Shown here in pieces: positions 26,178 through 33,891 of a DNA stretch of 64,000 nt. Below the pieces are notes generated by a model, which searched no databases, was not told the origin of the DNA, and worked only from the letters and a program-made list of their open reading frames with translations. The position numbers were made by a program, and so were the translations under genes. This stretch comes from Calothrix sp. NIES-2098 (GTDB lineage: Bacteria > Cyanobacteriota > Cyanobacteriia > Cyanobacteriales > Nostocaceae). Where the stretch lies: contig AP018172.1 of assembly GCA_002368175.1 (NCBI GenBank), positions 366,001 through 430,000 on the forward strand, written 5' to 3'. The stretch's first letter is position 1; each line of letters opens with the position of its first letter.

Positions 26178-27332
26178 TTAAAAAAGATTTCGGAACAGCC
26201 TGACTAATCTCTGCCAAATTGAAGATATTCTCTTGCTAGTTAAACGACTGCCCCTTAAATCAGACAAAGTAGGAAATGTTGCAGTTTGAGCATAAGGGCC
26301 ATTTCGCAGTATCTTAGCTAAGGCGCGATCGTTTTCTCGCAAACCTTCGTAAAAGAAGAATACTTCTCCTTGAATACCAAGTTGGCGGTTGCATTCAATT
26401 ACTTTAATCAGATGCTCAGGAGTAATACAATAAGAACCAAGCTTCACTAAAATTCCTGGTGCTAACTTTGGTAGTGTCACATCTGTGAACTGTTGGTCTA
26501 CCAATTTATTAACAATACATTTATAACTAAGCAAGTCGCGGCGATAAATTTGTGGGTGAATCATATCAACAAGGCCGCGATGTAACCAGGTAGCGGAATC
26601 TTGCAAATACTCTTTAAATCCCCAATCATAAATATTGGGAGACATCGACACAATTAAATTCGGGTTGACTGCTTTCACTTCATTGTAGAGACGGGCTAAG
26701 AATTCTGTGAGAATATCCGCACGCCATTGTAGCCATTGTCTATCTTGCGGATTTTGTGGCGGATCTTGCTGGAACTGCTGACGATAAAGTGCTACTGTTC
26801 CTTGATCGTAGCCACCTTCACAGGGTAAAGCAGGTAAGCGATCGTCACCTTGAATGCCATCAACATCATAATTTCTCACTACCTCGCGTACCAAGTTCAA
26901 CAAAAACTTTTGTACTTGAAGATCGAGGGCATTCATCCACTCAAAACCATTTTTTTTCAGTAGTTTACCATTGCGATCGCGTGCCGCCCATTCTGGTTTT
27001 GTCTGTAACAACATCCCGCCATTCAAGTTATAAGAACTGGCAAAGCCATATTCAAACCAAGGGATTACTTTTAAACCTACCCGTCGCGCCTCTACAATTA
27101 TTTCTGCTAAAGGATCGCGATCGACAAAGCCAGGATCGATTTCTACACCAAATGTTTGCAGCATCGTTTGGCTGGGATACTGAGTGACTCCCTTATTCCA
27201 AACCACAGGAAACACTACATTAAATCCTGTCTCGGCTAGAAAATCCATTGCCTCAGCAATGCGCTGCTGTGATTTGAGTACTTTACTATCGGTATTGGTA
27301 AGCCAGACACCGCGTGTTTCTATTAAGCTCAT
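26178..27332 (-). CDS. GHL10-type glycoside hydrolase-like protein
   Basis: 384 residues from the probable start ATG 27332 (MSLIETRGVWLTNTDS); the longer frame to 27362 adds ten residues. The family hallmarks are RGVWLTN at the start, FNVVFPVVWNKGVTQYPS, a WFEYGF motif (Glu of the barrel), NYDVDGIQGDDRLPALPC and a late SPNIYDWGF. These match the GHL10/DUF187 TIM-barrel family of putative glycosidases. No signal peptide is visible, so it may act inside the cell or be exported another way. Substrate unknown. Operon with the DUF2358 and DUF1206 genes. Confidence 0.8.
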   Translation of the reverse strand: MSLIETRGVWLTNTDSKVLKSQQRIAEAMDFLAETGFNVVFPVVWNKGVTQYPSQTMLQTFGVEIDPGFVDRDPLAEIIVEARRVGLKVIPWFEYGFASSYNLNGGMLLQTKPEWAARDRNGKLLKKNGFEWMNALDLQVQKFLLNLVREVVRNYDVDGIQGDDRLPALPCEGGYDQGTVALYRQQFQQDPPQNPQDRQWLQWRADILTEFLARLYNEVKAVNPNLIVSMSPNIYDWGFKEYLQDSATWLHRGLVDMIHPQIYRRDLLSYKCIVNKLVDQQFTDVTLPKLAPGILVKLGSYCITPEHLIKVIECNRQLGIQGEVFFFYEGLRENDRALAKILRNGPYAQTATFPTLSDLRGSRLTSKRISSIWQRLVRLFRNLF

Positions 27333-27366
27333 GTGCGTATCTAAAAACAAGGTGTGCCGCAATTTT

Positions 27367-28167
27367 TCAATTCACGACTAGCTGACTATACCGCGCTTTG
27401 ATCGCCATATAAATACCATAAGCAATTAAACCTAGCGCCACAAAGCCTAAAAGCCAAGGGCCATATGGTTGTTGTGCCAAAGTCTGTAACGCCTCATCCA
27501 AACCTCCAGCAGCTTGGGCGTTATATTGAGTTGCAGCTTGAATCAGAAACCAGCCAATAATGCAGAAGACAATACCCCTAGCTATCAGACCAAATCGACA
27601 AATCCCCATCACCCAGTTCCGTTCTGTATTGCTTAATTCAGTTAAATTGAGTTTTCTGCGAAACTTGGCGGTGTAAGCTTTGTAAAACTGATAAAAACCA
27701 AAACCAATAATTAACGCCCCCATAGTTCCTACTAACCATTGACCAAAGGGTTGAGAAAGTAAGCGCGCCGTCCAATCTTGAGTAGAGTTACTATTACTAC
27801 CGCCACCTGAACCAAGCAGAATTTGTACAGCGCTATAAGCTAAACTCCCGTATATCACACCGTTCATGGCATAACCAACTCGCTTTGCCACGCCTTTATT
27901 TTCAGGATCTTTGATTGCTTGTACAAAGCGCCAAATTACATATCCAATTAAACCAATTGCTACTAAAGCTAGCACAAACTTACCAAATGGTTGCTCGACA
28001 AGGGTTTGTAAAGCTCCTTTAGTATCAGTTGTTTTACCACCTGTACCAAAAGCTACCTGAGCTGCTAGTAACCCAACGATGCCGTAAACTACTCCTTTAG
28101 ATACATAACCCAATCTTGCCAGTCTTTCTATCCATGATGCAGGATGATGTATGAGATTTTGTGTCAT
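27367..28167 (-). CDS. DUF1206 membrane protein
   Basis: 266 residues from ATG 28167; a TTG at 28203 would add 12 residues. Three copies of a two-helix unit occur (RLARLGYVSKGVVYGIVGLLAAQVAF, KRVGYAMNGVIYGSLAYSAVQIL, CRFGLIARGIVFCIIGWFLIQAA), each starting with R.G...G(V/I)VY/F. This triplicated pattern defines DUF1206, an integral membrane family of unknown function. First gene of the minus-strand row that ends at 25317. Confidence 0.82.
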   Translation of the reverse strand: MTQNLIHHPASWIERLARLGYVSKGVVYGIVGLLAAQVAFGTGGKTTDTKGALQTLVEQPFGKFVLALVAIGLIGYVIWRFVQAIKDPENKGVAKRVGYAMNGVIYGSLAYSAVQILLGSGGGSNSNSTQDWTARLLSQPFGQWLVGTMGALIIGFGFYQFYKAYTAKFRRKLNLTELSNTERNWVMGICRFGLIARGIVFCIIGWFLIQAATQYNAQAAGGLDEALQTLAQQPYGPWLLGFVALGLIAYGIYMAIKARYSQLVVN

Positions 28168-28385
28168 AGTATTTGCCTGGATATATGAGATTTCTTTTAG
28201 CAAGATTTATCTTATAAATACATCTACCCACTGGCAAAAATCACACTAACTATAGAGATATTTTAGTAAGCACTGTCTATAAAATTTTTGTTTAAACTTT
28301 TCTTCTAATAGATGTTAATGCAAACAGCTAAATAGCATAATTCAATCATATCTAATAAACTTTTGATGTAAATGGAGTAGGAACA

Positions 28386-29252
28386 ATGACTGCTGTAATT
28401 GAACCTTCCTGGACACAGGAATATATCACCACTAATGGAGTAAAACTGCACTACGTTACTCAAGGTGAGGGGCCTTTAATGCTGATGTTACATGGGTTTC
28501 CCGAATTCTGGTATTCTTGGCGGTATCAAATCCCAGAATTCGCCAAATACTTTAAAGTAGTTGCTCTTGATTTACGCGGTTACAACGATAGCGATAAACC
28601 AAAAAAGAAATCAGCTTATGTAATGGATGAATTTATCAAAGATATTGAAGGTGTAATTAAAGGCTTAGGATATGATAAATGCGTTGTAGTTGGCCATGAT
28701 TGGGGTGGTGCGATCGCCTGGAATTTTGCTTATGCACATCCAGAGATGTTAGAGCAATTAATTATACTTAACCTGCCCCATCCTGCAAAATTTTCTCAAG
28801 GTTTACGTACTCCACAACAACTAATGCGTAGCTCTTATATTTTCTTTTTTCAGCTACCTTGGCTACCAGAGCTATTTATCAAAAGTTCAAACTACGCAGC
28901 AGTGGAAAAAGCTTTAAAAGGTATGGCAGTTGACAAAAATACTTTTACACAATTAGACATTGATACCTATAAAAATGCTGCTGCTAAAAATGGCGCTCTT
29001 ACAGCAATGTTAAACTATTACCGTAACGTTTTTCAGCAAAGAATCTTCAAAACTAATTGGGGAATTTTAGAAGTACCAACACTAATGATTTGGGGCGAAG
29101 ATGATACTGCTCTCGGTAAAGAGTTAACCTATGGTACAGAAGCCTATGTCAAAAACTTTCAAATTAAATATATTTCTAAATGTAGCCATTGGGTGCAGCA
29201 AGAAAAACCAGATTTAGTCAATCAGTATATGCAAGACTTTTTAATGCTTTAA
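28386..29252 (+). CDS. Alpha/beta hydrolase, epoxide-hydrolase-like
   Basis: The protein is 288 residues, with GGAGTAGGA just before the ATG. It has HGFPEFWYSWRYQ (oxyanion-hole HGFP), DLRGYNDSDKP, the nucleophile elbow GHDWGGA (Asp nucleophile), an acid in WGEDDTALG and the catalytic His in CSHWVQQEKPD. The Asp nucleophile and HGFPE are those of soluble epoxide hydrolases and haloalkane dehalogenases; the WGEDD and cap region favour the epoxide hydrolase group. No signal peptide, so cytoplasmic. The natural substrate is unknown. Confidence 0.85.
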   Translation: MTAVIEPSWTQEYITTNGVKLHYVTQGEGPLMLMLHGFPEFWYSWRYQIPEFAKYFKVVALDLRGYNDSDKPKKKSAYVMDEFIKDIEGVIKGLGYDKCVVVGHDWGGAIAWNFAYAHPEMLEQLIILNLPHPAKFSQGLRTPQQLMRSSYIFFFQLPWLPELFIKSSNYAAVEKALKGMAVDKNTFTQLDIDTYKNAAAKNGALTAMLNYYRNVFQQRIFKTNWGILEVPTLMIWGEDDTALGKELTYGTEAYVKNFQIKYISKCSHWVQQEKPDLVNQYMQDFLML

Positions 29253-29278
29253 AATTTCAACTATTGTTTGTCAAGCGT

Positions 29279-29294
29279 GCTATTACGTAATAGC
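29279..29294. repeat. Perfect 16-bp palindrome
   Basis: GCTATTACGTAATAGC, 26 bp after the hydrolase stop and followed by AAAAAT. It could be a transcript end for the hydrolase or a protein-binding site. The rest of the 29253-29563 gap shows no gene. Confidence 0.4.
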
Positions 29295-29563
29295 AAAAAT
29301 CCTCTTAAATTTCCATGACAAACTATGTCGTTTTGTGCATTTCCTTAATAACATTTAACAGGGATTTAACACACACAAGTTTTAGTAATCTCCTGCTCAT
29401 CTATTACCCAAAACTCTTCATTCAAGGCTATTTCCGCCTATACGAAACAAGTTAAATTCTCCAACCTGCTTATGTACTCAATTAACATAATGACAGTCAT
29501 TTAGTGAGATAATAGAATTGTGAGGAAAAGAACGGATATAACTTGAGTACAAAGGGGGAAATT

Positions 29564-30019
29564 ATGAAACTCCAGCTATTAGCGGTTCTAGCCTTAGCAA
29601 CTCCCCTGATTTTCACTAACGCAGTTAAAGCTGATAATCCGCAAGATTTACAAAAGTTGTTGGCAACTGGGGAATGTATCAACTGCGATCTTAAAGGAGC
29701 CAACCTGAGTAGCGCTCATTTAATTGGAGCAGATCTAAGAGGTGCAAATCTTCAAAATGCAAATTTGACTGAAGCTAACCTTGAAGGAGCCGATCTCACT
29801 GGCGCAAACTTAGCAGGTGCTAACTTAACTTCAGCTTACATAACTAATGTGAATTTGAAGCAAGCCAATCTTGATAACGCCAATTTGACTCGTGCTAAAA
29901 TTTACGATTCTAATGTATATCAAGCATCAATGAATAATCTGACTATAACTGATGCAGAAATATTTCATACCGGAATCGGCATTGGTGGAGAAGATGCAGA
30001 AATTCCCGATTGGAAATAA
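29564..30019 (+). CDS. Secreted pentapeptide-repeat protein
   Basis: 151 residues from ATG 29564, which has AAAGGGGGAAA directly upstream; a TTG at 29543 is less likely. It has a signal peptide (about 1-21; LLAVLALATPLIFTNAVKA). A Cys pair (GECINCDLKGANL) follows, then about 14 pentapeptide units of the A(N/D)LxG type (about residues 40-125) that form a right-handed square helix. The short acidic tail (GGEDAEIPDW) is typical of this class of small lumenal or periplasmic pentapeptide proteins in cyanobacteria. Role unknown. Confidence 0.8.
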   Translation: MKLQLLAVLALATPLIFTNAVKADNPQDLQKLLATGECINCDLKGANLSSAHLIGADLRGANLQNANLTEANLEGADLTGANLAGANLTSAYITNVNLKQANLDNANLTRAKIYDSNVYQASMNNLTITDAEIFHTGIGIGGEDAEIPDWK

Positions 30020-30045
30020 GCTGAACTAAGTAAGTATTAACAGAA

Positions 30046-30116
30046 CTTGGAGTTAAAAGATTTAGGATAAGAAAAACTGAATTTTAGCCAGCCTAATCCT
30101 AAATCTGGTCTCCAAG
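30046..30116. repeat. Long hairpin after the pentapeptide gene
   Basis: CTTGGAG (30046-30052) pairs with CTCCAAG (30110-30116), and inside it AGATTTAGGAT (30058-30068) pairs with ATCCTAAATCT (30096-30106). All 18 pairs are perfect. There is no T-run after it on the plus strand. It may be a 3' stabilising structure, a small RNA, or a remnant of a palindromic element. Confidence 0.6.
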
Positions 30117-30696
30117 AAGAAAAAAGTATTTTCAAAAATTTAGTAACTATGATGTAAAGGTTTATTTTTTCCTATCCAGGAAAAATAAGTAGACCATACA
30201 CCTCAGATTAATATCAGCCCGTTACTATTTTTTCGCCGCAATCTGCTAGCCAGTCTCACCTATAAATAAAAATATTTAATTAATTGCTGATACAGCTTAA
30301 ATATTTATGAGAAATTTTTTTCCATCATAGAACTCTACTTGTATATCATAAAAAAAAAATTCTGTCTAGTACATTTAAACACATAAAAACTTTTATTCCG
30401 TATTAATATCACTACGATTGGGTTAATTGAGGAACACTGCTTAAGATAGCTTTAATATCCGATAAAATCGGGTTTTAAGCTTGTATAAATAAGAGGTGGA
30501 CTGACTTTTGCATAATTTGTACTTCTAATGAGTACGATAATGGGCAACTGACATGACATGGGATAATAGCAACCTGAGGATTCCAGTTGATTTAAAAAAC
30601 AGAACTCAGAAAGCTGATTTTTTATAGCGTCTGCGCCTTCTAACTTCTATCCTCCTACTAAATTGCTACCTTGTAGTTGATGAAGTAGTGGTTAAA
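30117..30696. other. Intergenic, about 580 bp
   Basis: AT-rich with a small CCGAT/ATCGG hairpin near 30460-30472. No gene, tRNA or clear promoter was recognised. Confidence 0.45.
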
Positions 30697-30800
30697 GGAC
30701 AATTATGGTGATAGGACACTAAACCCTTTTCAACTCAAACTCAGTTGTACTGATGCTCTTATGCATCACCTAATCAACAGCCTTTAGGTTGTAATTGTCC
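30697..30800 (+). promoter_or_regulatory. Structured leader candidate upstream of the CAAD gene
   Basis: GGACAATTA (30697-30705) and TAATTGTCC (30792-30800) are perfect inverted repeats enclosing about 86 bases. These contain a second small hairpin (GATGC/GCATC near 30753-30767). It ends about 30-40 bp before the gene start, as expected for a folded 5' leader, but could also be a relic of a palindromic element. Confidence 0.4.
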
Positions 30801-30841
30801 AGATTAGAGAAACTCAACTGTTACAATTTATGGAAGCGAAA

Positions 30842-31270
30842 ATGCAAGAACCGGAATTCACAGAAACCAAGTCTTCAGAGACCACGATGACAGATATCAA
30901 CAGCCAAACAGGAACCATAACTAAAATCCAGCCTACTGTACAGTCTCAAGAGCAATGGCTCAAATACGGAGAACAAATTTCTGGCTTTTTAGGAACACTG
31001 CCTGAATATCTGGGAAACTTTTTTAATCAATACAAGCAGCCTTTAGTTTCCGTCGGCTTAATTGTGGGAGCAATTGTCGCGGTTAAGGTACTCTTGGCAA
31101 TCTTAGATTCGTTGAACGATATTCCCTTAGTAGCACCTACCTTTGAATTGATTGGTATTGGTTACTCTGCTTGGTTTGTTTATCGCTATCTACTCAAAGC
31201 TTCAACCCGGAAAGAGTTAACCGACGAAATTACAACCCTCAAGTCACAAGTTGTAGGTAAAGACTCGTAA
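30842..31270 (+). CDS. CAAD-domain (CURT1-like) membrane protein
   Basis: 142 residues from ATG 30842 (GGAAG at a suitable distance); ATG 30830 is possible. An acidic/polar N-terminal part is followed by an amphipathic helix, two membrane helices (LVSVGLIVGAIVAVKVLLAIL and LIGIGYSAWFVYRYLL) joined by NDIPLVAPTFE, and a polar helical tail. This is the CAAD pattern, found on some cyanobacterial aminoacyl-tRNA synthetases and in CURT1 proteins that bend thylakoid membranes. A thylakoid location is likely. A free-standing CAAD protein such as this is the CurT-type arrangement. Confidence 0.8.
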   Translation: MQEPEFTETKSSETTMTDINSQTGTITKIQPTVQSQEQWLKYGEQISGFLGTLPEYLGNFFNQYKQPLVSVGLIVGAIVAVKVLLAILDSLNDIPLVAPTFELIGIGYSAWFVYRYLLKASTRKELTDEITTLKSQVVGKDS

Positions 31271-31372
31271 GCTAATGTATCACTGACCACAGCTTTCAAC
31301 CAATGTGTATGCTCTACACTGCTATTAGATATAAATATCAGTGAAAGTGGTCACAATACAGTTTGCTTAACT

Positions 31373-31401
31373 GTAGCCGTCATCCTTAAGGGTGCGGCTA
31401 C
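31373..31401. terminator. Hairpin after the CAAD gene
   Basis: GTAGCCG (31373-31379) and CGGCTAC (31395-31401) pair around a 15-base loop, about 100 bp after the stop. No T-run, so it is a weak candidate for transcript termination. The rest of 31271-31552 shows no gene. Confidence 0.4.
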
Positions 31402-31552
31402 TAAACTAAGATCTATAATGTCTGATTGATAAAGTTCAGATAATCCCCAAAACATACCTCCACAGTCTTAGCTAATCTAACCTTAGTTTTTTCAAAGCTT
31501 TCAGCCTGTGGGCTAATCCGAAATCAAGTAAATAATCTCAGGTTTACTGAGG

Positions 31553-32560
31553 CTAACGTACAATGTTTTGAGAGGGAATTGCCTCTAACTGCCCCATCTT
31601 AACTAAAGCTTGATAAACCATAGCAGTTACTTCAGCACGGGTAGCTTCTTTATTAGGAGCAAATATCTGTGGGTCGGGGTAATTAACAACCAGTCCATTA
31701 GCAGTGGCAGACGCTATTTTAGCAGTGGCATATTTAGGAATATCTTTAGCATCCTGATAAATTTTTAAAACTTGCTCCGGGGATGCAGGAGTTTTCAGAT
31801 TCAACCCGCTAACCAAAGCTACCAAAACTTGAACTCGCGAAATTTTTTGTTCTGGTTGAAAGGTTTGATTAGGATAACCCTTCAAAAATCCTGCACTGAT
31901 AGCTTGGTTAATTGCTGAATTTGCCCAGAATTCTGCTTTGACATCTTTGAATTTGAGCGTATTCTTACCAGATTGGTTTTCAAACGCTTGTTGCAGTATT
32001 GCAGCAAATTCAGCCCGTTTTACAGGCTGATTTGGTCTAAAAGAATAATCTGGAAAACCTTTGATAATACCGCGAGAAGAAAGAACATTAATAAAACGCT
32101 GACCCCAAAAATCAGCAGGTACATCGTTAAATGCAATGGGTGGTGGAATTGTTGACTTTTTCTTCGAGGGCGTTACCAAAGAGAATGGTTGTGTAATAAC
32201 TCTGCTAGATGATGACACAGGTGGGTTTTGCTGTGTGGGAAAAGCAGGGTTGATGTCCGTAGGCGGTGTTTCCTCAATAGCTGGTGGAACAATACTAGGT
32301 GTAGGTAGCGATGATGGCAACGTACCTGCATTTGGTTGTGTCTGAGGTATAGGAGAAGATAAACTTAGATTTCGTTGAACGCTGGGTGAGGCCGTTGGCG
32401 ATAGTACTCCACTTAAATTCCAGCCAGAATCTTTACGGAACAATGACCAAAGTAAAATTGCACCGATAGCGCTAAAGGCAACCAGAACGGCGATAAATTC
32501 ATCAAAGCCAAGGGCATTGTTTGGTGATGACTCAGGAGCGGGAGGAGGGGTATTTATCAT
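31553..32560 (-). CDS. S-layer homology (SLH) domain protein with one membrane anchor
   Basis: 335 residues from ATG 32560 (GGAGGAG-rich Pro-coding start; 12-residue longer frame to 32596 is less likely). One N-terminal membrane helix (FIAVLVAFSAIGAILLWSLF, about 22-41) is followed by a long Pro/Ser/Thr/Gln linker, then three SLH motifs (FNDVPADFWGQRFINVLSSRGIIKGFPDYSFRP..., KFKDVKAEFWANSAI..., and a third with DAKDIPKYATAKIASATANGLV). SLH domains bind cell-wall polymers. The protein probably links inner membrane and wall. Confidence 0.85.
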   Translation of the reverse strand: MINTPPPAPESSPNNALGFDEFIAVLVAFSAIGAILLWSLFRKDSGWNLSGVLSPTASPSVQRNLSLSSPIPQTQPNAGTLPSSLPTPSIVPPAIEETPPTDINPAFPTQQNPPVSSSSRVITQPFSLVTPSKKKSTIPPPIAFNDVPADFWGQRFINVLSSRGIIKGFPDYSFRPNQPVKRAEFAAILQQAFENQSGKNTLKFKDVKAEFWANSAINQAISAGFLKGYPNQTFQPEQKISRVQVLVALVSGLNLKTPASPEQVLKIYQDAKDIPKYATAKIASATANGLVVNYPDPQIFAPNKEATRAEVTAMVYQALVKMGQLEAIPSQNIVR

Positions 32561-32701
32561 CTTAAGCACCCTACTAGCGTAAAATGGGTATCTCAATTTA
32601 ATTGAACAATCAAATCTTAATACCCAAGTTGGTTTTGTGGTGACTTTGTGAATGCATAGTTAAGATTTGAGTTATGAAGCTAAGTCTAGGTAAAACTACT
32701 C

Positions 32702-33247
32702 TTATTTCAAATCGAGCAGTCCTTCTTCTTTCAACTTAGGATTAAAGCGAATTTGCGTTTGGCAACCACGGTTTTCTAAGACAGCTAAAATTTCCGCTTC
32801 TACTCGCCGCGCTACATTTTTCAATATTTTTATTTTTGTTAATTCGTCATTAACTGGATTTTGATAATTTTCTTTTTCTTCAGTTGTCATTATTACTTTG
32901 ACGTCAATGGGATTTGTCCATTTTTCTTTTTGTTCTTTATTCCCTAAAGGTATACTGCCATTTTCAGCAATCCAAGCCTGCTCGATACTTTCTAAAACAT
33001 TGCGGCTAGGACGGTCAATAGTTTGAACTTTTAACCAATAGCATTGTTGTGGCTGACGCACTAAATGCTGCCTGAGGCTAAGATAAACATCACGAGAATA
33101 GCCAACATATTGCAGCAATTTTTCTTGGTCAAAAATTGCATAAACTCCAATTTTGCTCTGGAATTGTTCCGGTAGTTGACCATGCTCATTGATGTAAGGT
33201 ATATATTCCAGCGTTGCTAACAAAGAAATATTTGTTTCAGTATTCAT
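32702..33247 (-). CDS. GIY-YIG nuclease-domain protein
   Basis: 181 residues from ATG 33247. The GIY-YIG core is seen as GVYAIFDQEKLLQYVGYSRDVYLSLRQHL (about 34-62), with the GVY and YVG elements, the Arg of the helix and a later Glu (LESIEQAWIAENG). The C-terminal part is a lysine-rich helical tail without a recognised DNA-binding motif. Such single-domain proteins in cyanobacteria have no known target. It is followed 40 bp upstream by another small gene on the same strand. Confidence 0.78.
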   Translation of the reverse strand: MNTETNISLLATLEYIPYINEHGQLPEQFQSKIGVYAIFDQEKLLQYVGYSRDVYLSLRQHLVRQPQQCYWLKVQTIDRPSRNVLESIEQAWIAENGSIPLGNKEQKEKWTNPIDVKVIMTTEEKENYQNPVNDELTKIKILKNVARRVEAEILAVLENRGCQTQIRFNPKLKEEGLLDLK

Positions 33248-33287
33248 AACTTAAATTGCTCAAACTATCATCAATGGAAAATACCTA

Positions 33288-33608
33288 TTACCTAATTCGG
33301 TAAATTGCACACAAGCGGCTGGGTTTAAAAATTTTGGCATTAAACATAAAGTTGGGTGGTACATTAACTATCGCGTACTCATTAGATGTATGATATTTCT
33401 CAAATTCTGCTGGCATTCCTTTAGGAGTATTTAAGCTATAAGGAACTGGCTGAAAAAGTAATTTTGTAAATTCAACTTTTTCACATTGCAATTGTTGACC
33501 AAGTTGAGTTAAAAAAGTCTCATTTGTTAATAATTTAAATAGATTTTCTTGAGCTTGGGGTTCAAGAGTAAAACTGCTATCGAAGTTTTGGATGATTTTT
33601 AGAGGCAT
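33288..33608 (-). CDS. Hypothetical protein (106 residues)
   Basis: ATG 33608 (MPLKIIQNF) is favoured over TTG 33635. The product is soluble with a mixed helix/strand look; its C-terminal part (AIVNVPPNFMFNAKIF) is strand-like. No family recognised. It precedes the GIY-YIG gene on the same strand with a 40-bp gap. Confidence 0.5.
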   Translation of the reverse strand: MPLKIIQNFDSSFTLEPQAQENLFKLLTNETFLTQLGQQLQCEKVEFTKLLFQPVPYSLNTPKGMPAEFEKYHTSNEYAIVNVPPNFMFNAKIFKPSRLCAIYRIR

Positions 33609-33838
33609 ATTGCGTACTAGCGATCGGTAACTCAAAGGTATAGTCTAGATGAAATTTTGCGATCGCCTAACAAACAATGTTTTAGGCTTAACCGCCATGA
33701 GGTATATTCTACTGCTCTTATCACCACACTCTGTCACCATAATTAATACGATTTTTTGAGAAGATGCTAAATTAATAAAAATGAAAAATGATGAGGCTCT
33801 TTTGATTTAGATGTGGTGCGATGTGAAAATTCGCTAAC

Positions 33839-33873
33839 AAAAAAGGCAAAAGAATTATTCTTTTGCCTTTTTT
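33839..33873. terminator. Strong Rho-independent, bidirectional terminator after rpoC2
   Basis: AAAAAAGGCAAAAGAAT and ATTCTTTTGCCTTTTTT form a perfect stem with a T-run on both strands, 19 bp after the rpoC2 stop. It should end the rpo transcript. Confidence 0.9.
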
Positions 33874-33891
33874 AAGTTTTACCTTTTGAGG

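Noticed and set aside
26756..27187. 143-residue plus-strand frame
   Set aside because: Antisense to the GHL10 gene, which has clear family motifs.
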